A stretch of 34,305 nt of DNA from NCBI RefSeq assembly GCF_022748595.1, contig NZ_JALDSX010000038.1, positions 1 through 34,305 of the forward strand. The letters run 5' to 3'. Positions within the stretch are counted from its first letter, which is position 1; each line of letters begins with the position of its first letter. A program made the position numbers and the translations under genes. The notes below the pieces were generated by a model that saw only the letters and a list, made by a program, of their open reading frames with translations, was not told the origin of the DNA and did no database searches. The DNA is from Brevibacterium sp. ZH18 (GTDB lineage Bacteria; Actinomycetota; Actinomycetes; Actinomycetales; Brevibacteriaceae). Positions 14,554 through 22,186 of the stretch are shown here, piece by piece.

Positions 14554-15182
14554 CGCAGATGTCAGTCCTAGTGATCGGGGTGAGCATCACGGCTCTGATC
14601 ACCTCAGTGCTCCTGTTGGTGCGCGAGCTGTTGAATGCGAGGCGTGCGAAGCGCTATGCAAGTTCGGCGCTAGATGCGAGTAGGGATCTCCTGGAGATTT
14701 CGGAGAGCTTGAAAGCTGCGTTGGACGTGAAGTATCAACCTGAACACACTGGGTCTCCTGCGATCGAGCCGGTTCGTCGCCACTCCGGGATTGGTGATGT
14801 CCCTGTCTCATTCTTCGTGCACGACAAGGTTTCTGATCTACTGGCCGAGGAAGATTTGAGTCCTAAGCCTTTGGTGTGGAAATACAGCAACTGGCAATTT
14901 GAAGCTTCTGAACGTCATGAGGAGGTCTTTCGCGCCTTGCAGGTGTTAAGTAACCTTCAGGGCGCAGTGAGTGCAGAAGAATTGATTCGTCTACATCGGT
15001 CTCTAGACATTGAATCGCCCGGAGTTGAGGGTCTGTATTCATCCTCGAGCGAGTATGTGATGCATAAATACTCGCGACCGAAGTCCGCACATGAAGCAGT
15101 CGTTGAGAAGCGTGTTCTGCGCGAAAGGCGGCAGGCTAAGGATTCAGGACGAGCATTTGGTCAGCGTAGTTCCTACGTTTAA
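14550..15182 (+). CDS. cassette protein 3, membrane-anchored, unknown
   Basis: 210-aa protein starting at GTG overlapping the previous stop. One N-terminal transmembrane segment (about residues 4-25) is followed by a basic stretch and a cytoplasmic domain of about 170 residues with no family I recognise. The C-terminal tail is rich in arginine and lysine. It probably sits at the membrane with protein 2. The gene ends inside a long inverted repeat that likely terminates the operon. Confidence 0.7.
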   Translation: MTQMSVLVIGVSITALITSVLLLVRELLNARRAKRYASSALDASRDLLEISESLKAALDVKYQPEHTGSPAIEPVRRHSGIGDVPVSFFVHDKVSDLLAEEDLSPKPLVWKYSNWQFEASERHEEVFRALQVLSNLQGAVSAEELIRLHRSLDIESPGVEGLYSSSSEYVMHKYSRPKSAHEAVVEKRVLRERRQAKDSGRAFGQRSSYV

Positions 15183-15247
15183 TTAATTGGCTAACAATGG
15201 GTAGTTGGTGAGTGCGTTTGGTTTGAGCGCGCTCGCCAATTAATTTT
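15181..15247 (+). terminator. inverted repeat closing the three-gene cassette
   Basis: Perfect 11-bp arms AATTAATTGGC (15181-15191) and its complement (15235-15245), with an inner imperfect stem (GGTGAGTGCG with CGCGCTCGCC) and T residues just after. It starts at the stop codon of cassette protein 3. A transcription terminator is the likely role; a remnant of an insertion end is an alternative. Confidence 0.6.
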
Positions 15248-15309
15248 ATGTCTTATTGTCAGCGTGTCGTCTCTGGTAACTTTCCCGTGTCCGGTCGCAT
15301 GCTCCATGC

Positions 15310-15519
15310 ATGATAGTTCGCAACCTCACCGCCGACGCCCTCGGGAAGACAGTCGCCCTCCCGACCCTCGCAGCTCTCGGACGATGCTCACGCGGCATCC
15401 TCCACAACATCACCCTCAACGCCGCCAACGACACCAGCACCCTCACCATCGGGGACCACCAACACTCGGTACCCAACGGTGCGACCATCTACGTCACCAC
15501 CGAAGTGTCGGGGCTCTGA
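15310..15519 (+). CDS. small protein, unknown
   Basis: 69-aa protein that appears beta-rich (NITLNAANDTSTLTIGDHQHSV, ATIYVTTEV). ATG 15310 is the best in-frame start, but no Shine-Dalgarno sequence is visible upstream, unlike almost every other gene here; insertion of the upstream cassette may have removed the original leader. Its stop overlaps the small terminase ATG by one base. No function assigned. Confidence 0.6.
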   Translation: MIVRNLTADALGKTVALPTLAALGRCSRGILHNITLNAANDTSTLTIGDHQHSVPNGATIYVTTEVSGL

Positions 15520-16151
15520 TGGTGGCCGTCGACAAGTCCGGCTGGGATCCGGCTAAATGCCAAGCCACCTCGAAGAAGCGCGGCGACCAGTGCAAGAACT
15601 ATCCCGTCCGCGGCCTCCGCGTATGCCTCCGCCATGGGGGAGGATCAAAGAAGGCCCGTGCCGCCGCTACCCGCAACCTCGAGCAAGAGAAGCTCACCCG
15701 CGTCGCCCGACGCCTCGGCACACCCCGTACCGACCTCGACCCCGCGCAGGCACTCTTGGATCTCGTCGCATCCAAGGCCGGCGAGGTCGAATGGTTGCGA
15801 CACCAAGTCGAACTCCTCGAGACCGACGGTGAACTGTGGTGGGGGAAGACGAAGGAGTCCGAGGAAGACAACCCCATGGGCGGAAAGTCTGAGACCGTCC
15901 ATGAAGCTCGCCAGCACATCGTGTACACGCTGTTGCACAAAGCCCAGGACCAGCTTGCCCGGTACGCCGGCGAAACACTCAAGGCCGGCGTCGACGAACG
16001 GCAAGTTCGCATCGCTGAGCGCACCGGTGAACAGTTCGAAGCTGTCATCACTGCCTTACTCCCTGCGATCGGTGCCACCCCGGAGCAGATGAAGCTCGCG
16101 GCCGTCGAGATCCCGAAGATCCTCCGCAACGTCGGGGGAGGGGCCAAATGA
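15519..16151 (+). CDS. putative terminase small subunit
   Basis: 210-aa protein with an N-terminal zinc-finger-like set C14, C25, C36, H39 followed by HGGGS, then a helical domain (ALLDLVASKAGEVEWLRHQV) and a C-terminal helical segment. This C..C..C-x2-H plus HGG layout is common in actinophage proteins placed shortly before the large terminase and assigned as DNA-recognising small terminases. The function is inferred from that pattern and position; four small genes and a structured gap separate it from the large subunit. Confidence 0.65.
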   Translation: MVAVDKSGWDPAKCQATSKKRGDQCKNYPVRGLRVCLRHGGGSKKARAAATRNLEQEKLTRVARRLGTPRTDLDPAQALLDLVASKAGEVEWLRHQVELLETDGELWWGKTKESEEDNPMGGKSETVHEARQHIVYTLLHKAQDQLARYAGETLKAGVDERQVRIAERTGEQFEAVITALLPAIGATPEQMKLAAVEIPKILRNVGGGAK

Positions 16152-16408
16152 CGATCCAGCAAGTCCAAGCCCAACGAGAACGCATCCGCCGGGCAGCCGG
16201 CCTCCTCGCCCTCGAGCACGCTGCCATCGGATCCACCCCGCCCGGGCTGACCGTGAAAGGCCACGCCCAGTCCATCTACGACGACGGCATCCACCAAGCC
16301 GAAAACACAGCCGGGACGGGCGCCATGACATGGGTGACCGCCGCGGAACTCATCGCCAACACATATGAGCAACTCATCAGCGATATGCAGAAAGCAGGAC
16401 GACCATGA
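16148..16408 (+). CDS. small protein, unknown
   Basis: 86-aa protein, ATG overlapping the small terminase stop by 4 bases. Predicted helical and soluble, with a start TIQQVQAQRERIRRAAGLLALE that looks like an amphipathic helix. No family recognised. Overlaps the next gene by 4 bases. Confidence 0.62.
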   Translation: MTIQQVQAQRERIRRAAGLLALEHAAIGSTPPGLTVKGHAQSIYDDGIHQAENTAGTGAMTWVTAAELIANTYEQLISDMQKAGRP

Positions 16409-16644
16409 TCGAGAACCCGATGAAGGACACCCTGGGCTTCGACCTGAACGTGGCGATTGAGGGCTTGAAGCGTGCTCTGCTTGGACTCCCTGCCGAGGAC
16501 AAAGCAATCAGCGAACTGAAAGCCACCGCACCAAGCGGAGAGCACGTGAAGTACATCAAACAAGCGACACTACTGGCCGCATTGTGCGTCACCGACGAAC
16601 AGGTCGAAGCGTTCGCGAATCGCGTCGCAAGAGGAGAAGCGTGA
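16405..16644 (+). CDS. small protein, unknown
   Basis: 79-aa protein starting at ATG within an ATGA overlap. Mostly helical, soluble, single cysteine. No recognisable motif. It ends at the start of the next gene, where TGA and ATG share one base. Confidence 0.6.
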   Translation: MIENPMKDTLGFDLNVAIEGLKRALLGLPAEDKAISELKATAPSGEHVKYIKQATLLAALCVTDEQVEAFANRVARGEA

Positions 16645-16904
16645 TGACCGATAACCCGTGGCTGCCGATCGACACCATGCCACTGTCCACCGTCGGCACC
16701 GAGGTCGACGTGCGAGAAGACCGGCGACTCCACTCCGGAATCAAAGTCTCCGGCATTCGGTACGAACGCGAAGTGGTTGAAGAACAGATGATGTTCGGCG
16801 AAGCGCCCATGATCTGCATCGGCCCGATCTACATGTTCACCATCACCCTCACCACCGGGAGCCTCCACGTAACCCCATCAGCCGAATGGAGGCCACATGT
16901 CTGA
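16644..16904 (+). CDS. small protein, unknown
   Basis: 86-aa protein. The ATG at 16644 is preferred; AGAGGAG lies upstream, and a GTG three bases earlier is possible. The sequence opens NPWLPIDTMP and looks beta-rich in its second half (MICIGPIYMFTITLTTGSL). No family identified. Confidence 0.62.
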   Translation: MTDNPWLPIDTMPLSTVGTEVDVREDRRLHSGIKVSGIRYEREVVEEQMMFGEAPMICIGPIYMFTITLTTGSLHVTPSAEWRPHV

Positions 16905-17631
16905 CCCAGTCCCAGCACAGCGCATCAGGGGTCTCTGCGACCAGATCAGCGACCTCATGGAAGCCAGCCTCCCCACCGCCGGAGTGCAACGACTCAGCGA
17001 CGCACCCGGCGTAGCCACAGAACCACGCCTACCCCTGCACCACGACACCATCGACACCCGAGCCAGCCTCAAACAGATCCTCACCTCGTGGGCCCTCCTC
17101 ATCGTTGAAGAACGAGACATCGAATACGACAGTGCCGACAACGCCACCGCCATCGCCGCATGGATCTACCAGCAAGCCGACTGGCTCGCCGCACACCCCG
17201 CCTACGACGACTTCATCACCGAAGTCGAAACAGAAGTCGCCGAGCTCTCCCGCATCGTCAACCGTGGAGTGTCATCACGGAAGTTCTGCGGATGGGACAA
17301 CGGGCGGCCAGTGTTCGCCGACGGCAACGAGCTGAGAGCAGGGGATGCAGCCGGCGAAACCCTGCGCAATGGCAGGGCCGCTCTTGCTGTGACTGTCCTC
17401 GACGTCGACCTTCCCGCGAAAGACTGCGCCGAAGCACTCAAACTCCACGGCCACGAAGTCACCGCGAAGCAGATCCTCAAACTGCAAGAAGTAGACGAGA
17501 GGCGACGGGCGCGAGGTGCCATCGGACCGCACGAAGGACTCTCCCCAGTGTGCCGAGAAGGAACACGTAACACCCCAATTTTCAGAGTCTCCGAAGTGCT
17601 GGCGCGTCTAACTAGACAACAGGCATCGTAG
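16897..17631 (+). CDS. conserved-looking phage protein, unknown
   Basis: 244-aa soluble protein. The N-terminal half is helical, including ILTSWALLIVEERDIEYD and WIYQQADWLAAHPAYDDF, a pattern I associate with uncharacterised actinophage proteins near the terminase. A CGWD/GNEL region and a C-terminal helix-turn-like part (DCAEALKLHGHEVTAKQILKLQ) could bind DNA. ATG overlaps the previous stop by 8 bases. Its final codons contain the palindrome GTCTAACTAGAC. The gene is followed by a strong hairpin, so it probably ends the transcription unit. Confidence 0.65.
   Translation: MSDPVPAQRIRGLCDQISDLMEASLPTAGVQRLSDAPGVATEPRLPLHHDTIDTRASLKQILTSWALLIVEERDIEYDSADNATAIAAWIYQQADWLAAHPAYDDFITEVETEVAELSRIVNRGVSSRKFCGWDNGRPVFADGNELRAGDAAGETLRNGRAALAVTVLDVDLPAKDCAEALKLHGHEVTAKQILKLQEVDERRRARGAIGPHEGLSPVCREGTRNTPIFRVSEVLARLTRQQAS
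17606..17617. promoter_or_regulatory. second copy of the GTCTAACTAGAC palindrome
   Basis: Exact 12-bp copy of the palindrome that abuts the early promoter -10 box (3687-3698). It lies in the last codons of the preceding gene, about 35 bases before a terminator-like hairpin and ahead of the late operon. It could be an operator for the same phage regulator or a coincidence. Confidence 0.4.
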
Positions 17632-17649
17632 GGGATTAACGTTATGTGT

Positions 17650-17683
17650 AATGAGATTCGTGCCTTCGGGCGTGGGTCTCATT
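17650..17683 (+). terminator. 15-bp hairpin with UUCG tetraloop
   Basis: Bases 17650-17664 pair with 17669-17683 around a TTCG loop closed by C-G; all fifteen positions pair, some as G-U wobbles. TTT overlaps and follows the right arm. This is most likely the terminator after the 16897-17631 gene, separating middle and late transcription. Confidence 0.72.
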
Positions 17684-18041
17684 TCGCATTCACGGGGTGT
17701 TTGTCACTTTTCTACCCGTCGAGTGCGTTCCCCGCCCCCTGTTGCAGCCGCGACCATCTCACCGCAGGCTCCAGGGGGCATCAAACTCGCAGGGCCGGAC
17801 TGCGTTACCAACCGGGGCAAGCGGGATGCGCGATCCCGACCGCAGGGCCGAGAGCCCGACAAGAGCGTGACACCACAGCCCCGCTCACGGGCTCATGCCG
17901 AGCGGGTGCGCCGTCGCAAAGGTTCACGCCGCCCCATTAGACCAACTCCAGCTGCCGGGTGTTCGCTACCGAGGGTGGTTGCAGTTGCCGAGTTGCCGGA
18001 ACTCGCACCCAAAACCGGTATCAACTTCATGGAGGTGCGTC
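17684..18041 (+). other. structured gap before the large terminase
   Basis: No convincing gene is seen. The stretch holds an 8-bp inverted repeat (GCCCCCTG at 17734-17741 with 17772-17779) enclosing a shorter AGCC/GGCT stem, a 10-bp direct repeat CGCAGGGCCG (17788-17797 and 17841-17850), and a GGGAT-GCGCG-ATCCC palindrome between the two copies. A reading frame running to 18052 is open but lacks a good ribosome site and family resemblance. Late promoter, packaging (cos or pac) site or structured RNA are all possible. The large terminase ribosome site GGAGG lies at 18031-18035. Confidence 0.5.
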
Positions 18042-19541
18042 GTGTCCGTTGACTGGATGACGGCGCTAGCAGAGAAGCTCGAGCGATCCGCAGACTCACG
18101 CCCCCGCTGGGAATCACCCCTCGCGCTCGCCCAAACCATCGACCCGAAAGTCGTGCGCACTCCCGCCCTACAGCTCATCGACGAAGCTCTCGTCCGCGCC
18201 TACAACACTCCCGACTCTCGCCTGATCATCTCGGTTCCGCCGCAATCCGGAAAGAGCCAGACAGCCTCCCGACGGTTCCCACTATGGGTGCTCACGCAGA
18301 ACCCCGACACCCGCATCACCCTCGCATCATACGAGACCGGGGTGGCACGCAGGTGGGGCCGCGCAGTCCGCGATGACATCATGGTCAACACGGATCTGCT
18401 CGGGCTCGCCATCAACGATGGCGTGTCAGCCCAGCACGAATGGGAACTCGACGGCCACATCGGCGGCATGTTCACCGCTGGCATCGGCTCAGCCCTGACT
18501 GGCCGCCCATCGAACCTCATGATCATCGACGACCCAGTGAAGAACCACGAAGACGCGACCTCCAAGGTCAAACAAGAGACCGCGATCAACTGGTGGACCG
18601 AAACAGCGCAGACTCGCCTCCACCCAGGAACGTCCGTCGTCCTCATCATGACCCGATGGTCCACCGGCGACCTCGCCGGCCAGATCCTCAACATGCCCGG
18701 CGGAGACGATTGGGAGATCCTCAGCATCCCCGCACAAGCCGACCACGACCCATCCAAGGGTGAGACAGACCCGCTGGGACGGCGACCGGGGGAGTACCTC
18801 GAAACCGTCCACGGCATGACCGAAGCCCAGTGGGAAAAACGCAAGATCGCCACCGGGCCGAAGGCCTGGGCATCTCTCTATCAGCAACGGCCCACCCTCG
18901 ACGAAGGCGGCGTGTTCCCTGCCGAATGGTCACGGTTCAACCAGCCCATGTGGGTCGAACGTGACGACGGCACCAGGATCATCCCCGGCCTATCCGAGAA
19001 CGGGTATGAGTTGGCAATCAGTGCCGACCTCACGTTCCGCGACACCGAGACGTCCGACTTCGCTGTCATCCAAACATGGCTGCGCGTCGGGCCGAACATT
19101 TACCTACTCGACATGATCCGCCGCCGAATGAACTTCAATGACACCCTCGACGCGCTCCGATCCATGGCCGCCAAGTACCCGCAAGCGGCAGCCAAGTACG
19201 TTGAAGCGAGGGCAAACGGTGACGCCGCGACTGTCGCACTCTCACGCGAAATGTCCGGCATCATCCCCGTCGAGCCAGAAGGTTCCAAGTACACGAGAAT
19301 GCTCGCCATCTCACCGTTCGCGTTCGCCGGAAACATCATCCTGCCAACATCGACACTGCTCCCCAACGTGGAAGACCTCATCGAGGAAGCACGTGGGTTT
19401 CCGGGAGCACCTCACGATGACGCATGTGATGCCATGGCGATCGCGACACAGAACCTTCTCCTTTACCCCCTCATCGACGAATCGCAACTCGTCGCCGAGG
19501 AATGGGCGGGCGAACGCGAGTGGTCAATCTCCCCATTCTGA
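18042..19541 (+). CDS. terL: terminase large subunit
   Basis: 499-aa DNA-packaging motor. The ATPase domain has Walker A PPQSGKSQ at 66-73 and Walker B LMIIDD at 159-164, with a TRWS coupling motif near 204. The C-terminal RNase H-like nuclease shows D329 in ISADLTF, D339, and a final DDACDAMAIA. GTG 18042 is chosen because GGAGG lies 6 bases upstream and gives a natural N-terminus; extending upstream would run into the structured gap. The portal gene follows after 21 bases. Confidence 0.95.
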   Translation: MSVDWMTALAEKLERSADSRPRWESPLALAQTIDPKVVRTPALQLIDEALVRAYNTPDSRLIISVPPQSGKSQTASRRFPLWVLTQNPDTRITLASYETGVARRWGRAVRDDIMVNTDLLGLAINDGVSAQHEWELDGHIGGMFTAGIGSALTGRPSNLMIIDDPVKNHEDATSKVKQETAINWWTETAQTRLHPGTSVVLIMTRWSTGDLAGQILNMPGGDDWEILSIPAQADHDPSKGETDPLGRRPGEYLETVHGMTEAQWEKRKIATGPKAWASLYQQRPTLDEGGVFPAEWSRFNQPMWVERDDGTRIIPGLSENGYELAISADLTFRDTETSDFAVIQTWLRVGPNIYLLDMIRRRMNFNDTLDALRSMAAKYPQAAAKYVEARANGDAATVALSREMSGIIPVEPEGSKYTRMLAISPFAFAGNIILPTSTLLPNVEDLIEEARGFPGAPHDDACDAMAIATQNLLLYPLIDESQLVAEEWAGEREWSISPF

Positions 19542-19562
19542 ACCAACACGAAGGAGGCCTCC

Positions 19563-21119
19563 ATGGGCATGCTCGAACGGCTAGGCCTCCGCGAAGCACA
19601 CGACCCCGAAGTGGACCGCCTCCGCGGCGTAGTCGACTCGCTGGAGTTCAAGCTCGAGGAGAACGCCAACTACCTTGGTCAGCTGCAGGCGTCATTCGCG
19701 GAAGATCGCGGCTGGTCTCAGATTGGTGATGAGGGTCAACGAGAAATGACTCCCGAGGCTCGCAGACAAGCCGCTGAACTCTGCCGAGTGTTCGCCATCT
19801 CGAATCCCCTCGTGAAGCGTGGCTTGGCCCTGCGCGCAGGGTACGTGTGGGCAGGCGGGGTCGGCATTCAAGCCCCAGACGGCAAGGAGAGTGGCACACA
19901 GGACGTCAACTCGGTCGTGCAGAACTTCCTCGACGATCCCGGTAACCGCAAAGCCTTCACCGGCGCTCAAGCGCATGTGCGGATGGAGAACCAGCTCGGC
20001 ACCGACGGCATGGTCTACGCCGTCCTATTCTCGAATCCCAAGACCGGGTTTACTCGCATCCGCACGCTTGACCCGATCGAGATGACGGACATCATCACCA
20101 ACCCCGAAGATGCATCCGAGGTCTGGTTCTATCGCCGCGACTATGAAGAGTCGACGATCGGGGAACGGACCGCGAAGGTCACGACCCGACAGAAGACGAC
20201 TTGGTATCCAGCGATGGGCCACAAGCCCACCAGACGCTTCCCTGTGATCGACGGCAACCCGGTGAACTGGGATGCCCCAGTGTTCATGGTCGCCGTCAAC
20301 ACGGTCGGCAAGTTCGGCGTGGGCGACGCCTACGCTGCTCTGCCCTGGGCAAGGTCCTACCGCGAGTTCCTTGAGGACTGGGCGAAGCTCATGAAGTCCC
20401 TCGCTCGGATCGCGTGGAAGCTCTCCGGTAAACGTTCCTCTGCACAGCAGGCACGCTCAGCCCTCAATGGTCTGGGTGAGGCTGGCGGTATCGCGGCCAT
20501 GGACCCCAATTCGCAGTTAGAGGCAGTACCGAAGTCCGGCGCCACCATCGACGCCGAATCCGGTCGACCCTTGGCCACCATGATTGCTGCAGCCCTCGGA
20601 CTCCCAGTGACCACACTCCTCGCAGACCCCGGGCAGACCGGCGCACGCGCTGTCGCGGAAACCCTGGACCAGCCGACCCGCCTGGAAATGAACGGGCGTC
20701 GTGAAGTCTGGACGGAAACGTACAGGGCGATCCTTGGCCACGTCATCGACCAGGCAGTCCTTGCACCACAGGGACCGCTCAAGGGCGGTGTCTCGGTGGA
20801 TGCGTACACCCAGCAGGAAGAAGTGATCCTGCAGGGCGAAGCGGACCGCACTCTCACGATCACTTGGCCCGACATTGACGAAACGCCTGTCGACATCATG
20901 GTCAAGGCCATCGTCGACGCGGACGCTACTCAGAAGCTCCCACCGTTGGAGACCATGCGACTCCTGTTGCGTGCTCTCGGCGTGCGGGACGTCGACGAAA
21001 TCCTCGAAGCCTGGACAGACGATGCCGGGAACTTCATCGACCCGAACACGTCGGCAGGTGATGCCGCGGTCGATGCGTTCAACCGTGGCGAGGATCCGGT
21101 AGCAGCACTGAACAAGTAG
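19563..21119 (+). CDS. portal protein
   Basis: 518-aa portal, the dodecameric ring at the capsid vertex through which DNA is packaged. Placement between large terminase and MuF-like minor head protein, length, and segments such as RVFAISNPLVKRGLALRAGYVW, TLDPIEMTDIITNP and the helical GLPVTTLLADPGQTGARAVAETLDQP fit siphophage portals. GAAGGAGG lies 5 bases before the ATG. The acidic C-terminus (DDAGNFIDPNTSAGDAAVDA) is typical of the family. Confidence 0.92.
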   Translation: MGMLERLGLREAHDPEVDRLRGVVDSLEFKLEENANYLGQLQASFAEDRGWSQIGDEGQREMTPEARRQAAELCRVFAISNPLVKRGLALRAGYVWAGGVGIQAPDGKESGTQDVNSVVQNFLDDPGNRKAFTGAQAHVRMENQLGTDGMVYAVLFSNPKTGFTRIRTLDPIEMTDIITNPEDASEVWFYRRDYEESTIGERTAKVTTRQKTTWYPAMGHKPTRRFPVIDGNPVNWDAPVFMVAVNTVGKFGVGDAYAALPWARSYREFLEDWAKLMKSLARIAWKLSGKRSSAQQARSALNGLGEAGGIAAMDPNSQLEAVPKSGATIDAESGRPLATMIAAALGLPVTTLLADPGQTGARAVAETLDQPTRLEMNGRREVWTETYRAILGHVIDQAVLAPQGPLKGGVSVDAYTQQEEVILQGEADRTLTITWPDIDETPVDIMVKAIVDADATQKLPPLETMRLLLRALGVRDVDEILEAWTDDAGNFIDPNTSAGDAAVDAFNRGEDPVAALNK

Positions 21120-21130
21120 GAGGTGCCGGC

Positions 21131-22186
21131 GTGGCAATCAACGAACTCACGCTACGCCGGGCCTCCGAACTCCGGGCTGTCGTCGACGAATACGTGGACG
21201 CCTCTACCCGGGCACTGACTGCACGGTGGGCGCAAGCCTGGCAGGAGATCGCACAAGAATGGCAGGACACAATCGCTGTGGTCCTGGCACGCAAGGCCGC
21301 GGGCGAACCGCTCACACCAGCGCAGATCACGAACCTGGCTCGCACACAACGCGCCCTAGCGATGACGGCCGCGAAACTCCAGGAACTCGCCGCGGAGATC
21401 GGGCCACTGTTGGAGGACTCCATCCGTGAAGTCGTCGAACGCACCGCCGACCTGACGACGGGGGTCGCAGCCTCGCAGATGCCACCCGTCGACTCGAAAC
21501 TGCTCCCCAGCTTCACCCGCGTCGACCAGTCTGCACTCGAGCAGATCATCGAACGGTCGTTGGGTCAGATCCACGCATCGTCACTGCCGCTCTCTGACGA
21601 GGCGGTCGACGCCATGAAATCGGCGCTCATTCGGGCAGTCCCGTCCGGTTGGGGGCCAGCAGCTGCGGCGGCGGAAATGCTCAAACGCACACGGTCAGGA
21701 TTCAATGGCGGGCTCACCCGAGCGATGCGCCTGGCCAGGACCGAGATGCTCGATGCACACCGTGCCGCTAACCGGGCGCAGAACATGGGCAACCCGGCTG
21801 TGACTGCTGTTGTGTGGCATGCCGAACTCAGCTCCCGCACGTGCCCTTCCTGTGTCGGCAAGCACGGCACCGAATACCCACCCGATACTCCCGGGCCATT
21901 TGACCACCAGAACGGACGCTGCACGTTCATCCCCAAAACACAGTCCTGGGCTGACCTCGGATTCCCCGACATCGAGGAACCGCCGGACCTCATCCAATCC
22001 TCGCAGGACTGGATCGACCAGAACCCGCACGATGCCGTCTCTGCCCTCGGACCTGACCGCTACCGGATGCTCATGGACGGCGACATCAGCCTGTCCGACA
22101 TGGCCAAGCGCGTCGACAACCCTGACTGGCGCCCCTCATACCAAGCGACCTCGCTCGCAGACCTCCGAAAGGCGGCGAAGACATGA
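21131..22186 (+). CDS. MuF-like minor head protein
   Basis: 351-aa head morphogenesis protein. The N-terminal two-thirds is helical; the C-terminal module has RTEMLDAHRAANRAQNMG followed by WHAELSSRTCPSCVGKHGT and DHQNGRCTFIP, the Cys/His pattern of the phage Mu gpF-like (MuF) domain. Starts at GTG with GGAGGTG 5 bases upstream. Overlaps the protease gene by 4 bases. It is usually a few copies per capsid, next to the portal. Confidence 0.9.
   Translation: MAINELTLRRASELRAVVDEYVDASTRALTARWAQAWQEIAQEWQDTIAVVLARKAAGEPLTPAQITNLARTQRALAMTAAKLQELAAEIGPLLEDSIREVVERTADLTTGVAASQMPPVDSKLLPSFTRVDQSALEQIIERSLGQIHASSLPLSDEAVDAMKSALIRAVPSGWGPAAAAAEMLKRTRSGFNGGLTRAMRLARTEMLDAHRAANRAQNMGNPAVTAVVWHAELSSRTCPSCVGKHGTEYPPDTPGPFDHQNGRCTFIPKTQSWADLGFPDIEEPPDLIQSSQDWIDQNPHDAVSALGPDRYRMLMDGDISLSDMAKRVDNPDWRPSYQATSLADLRKAAKT

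Noticed and set aside
17895..18041. Upstream extension of the large terminase by 49 codons
   Set aside because: GTG 18042 has GGAGG at the right distance and gives the usual terminase N-terminus; the extension is Cys/Pro/Leu-rich and lies in the repeat region.
17651..18052. 133-codon plus-strand frame between the hairpin and the large terminase
   Set aside because: Its start lies inside the UUCG hairpin, it has no Shine-Dalgarno site and no family resemblance. Kept only as a note within the gap feature.
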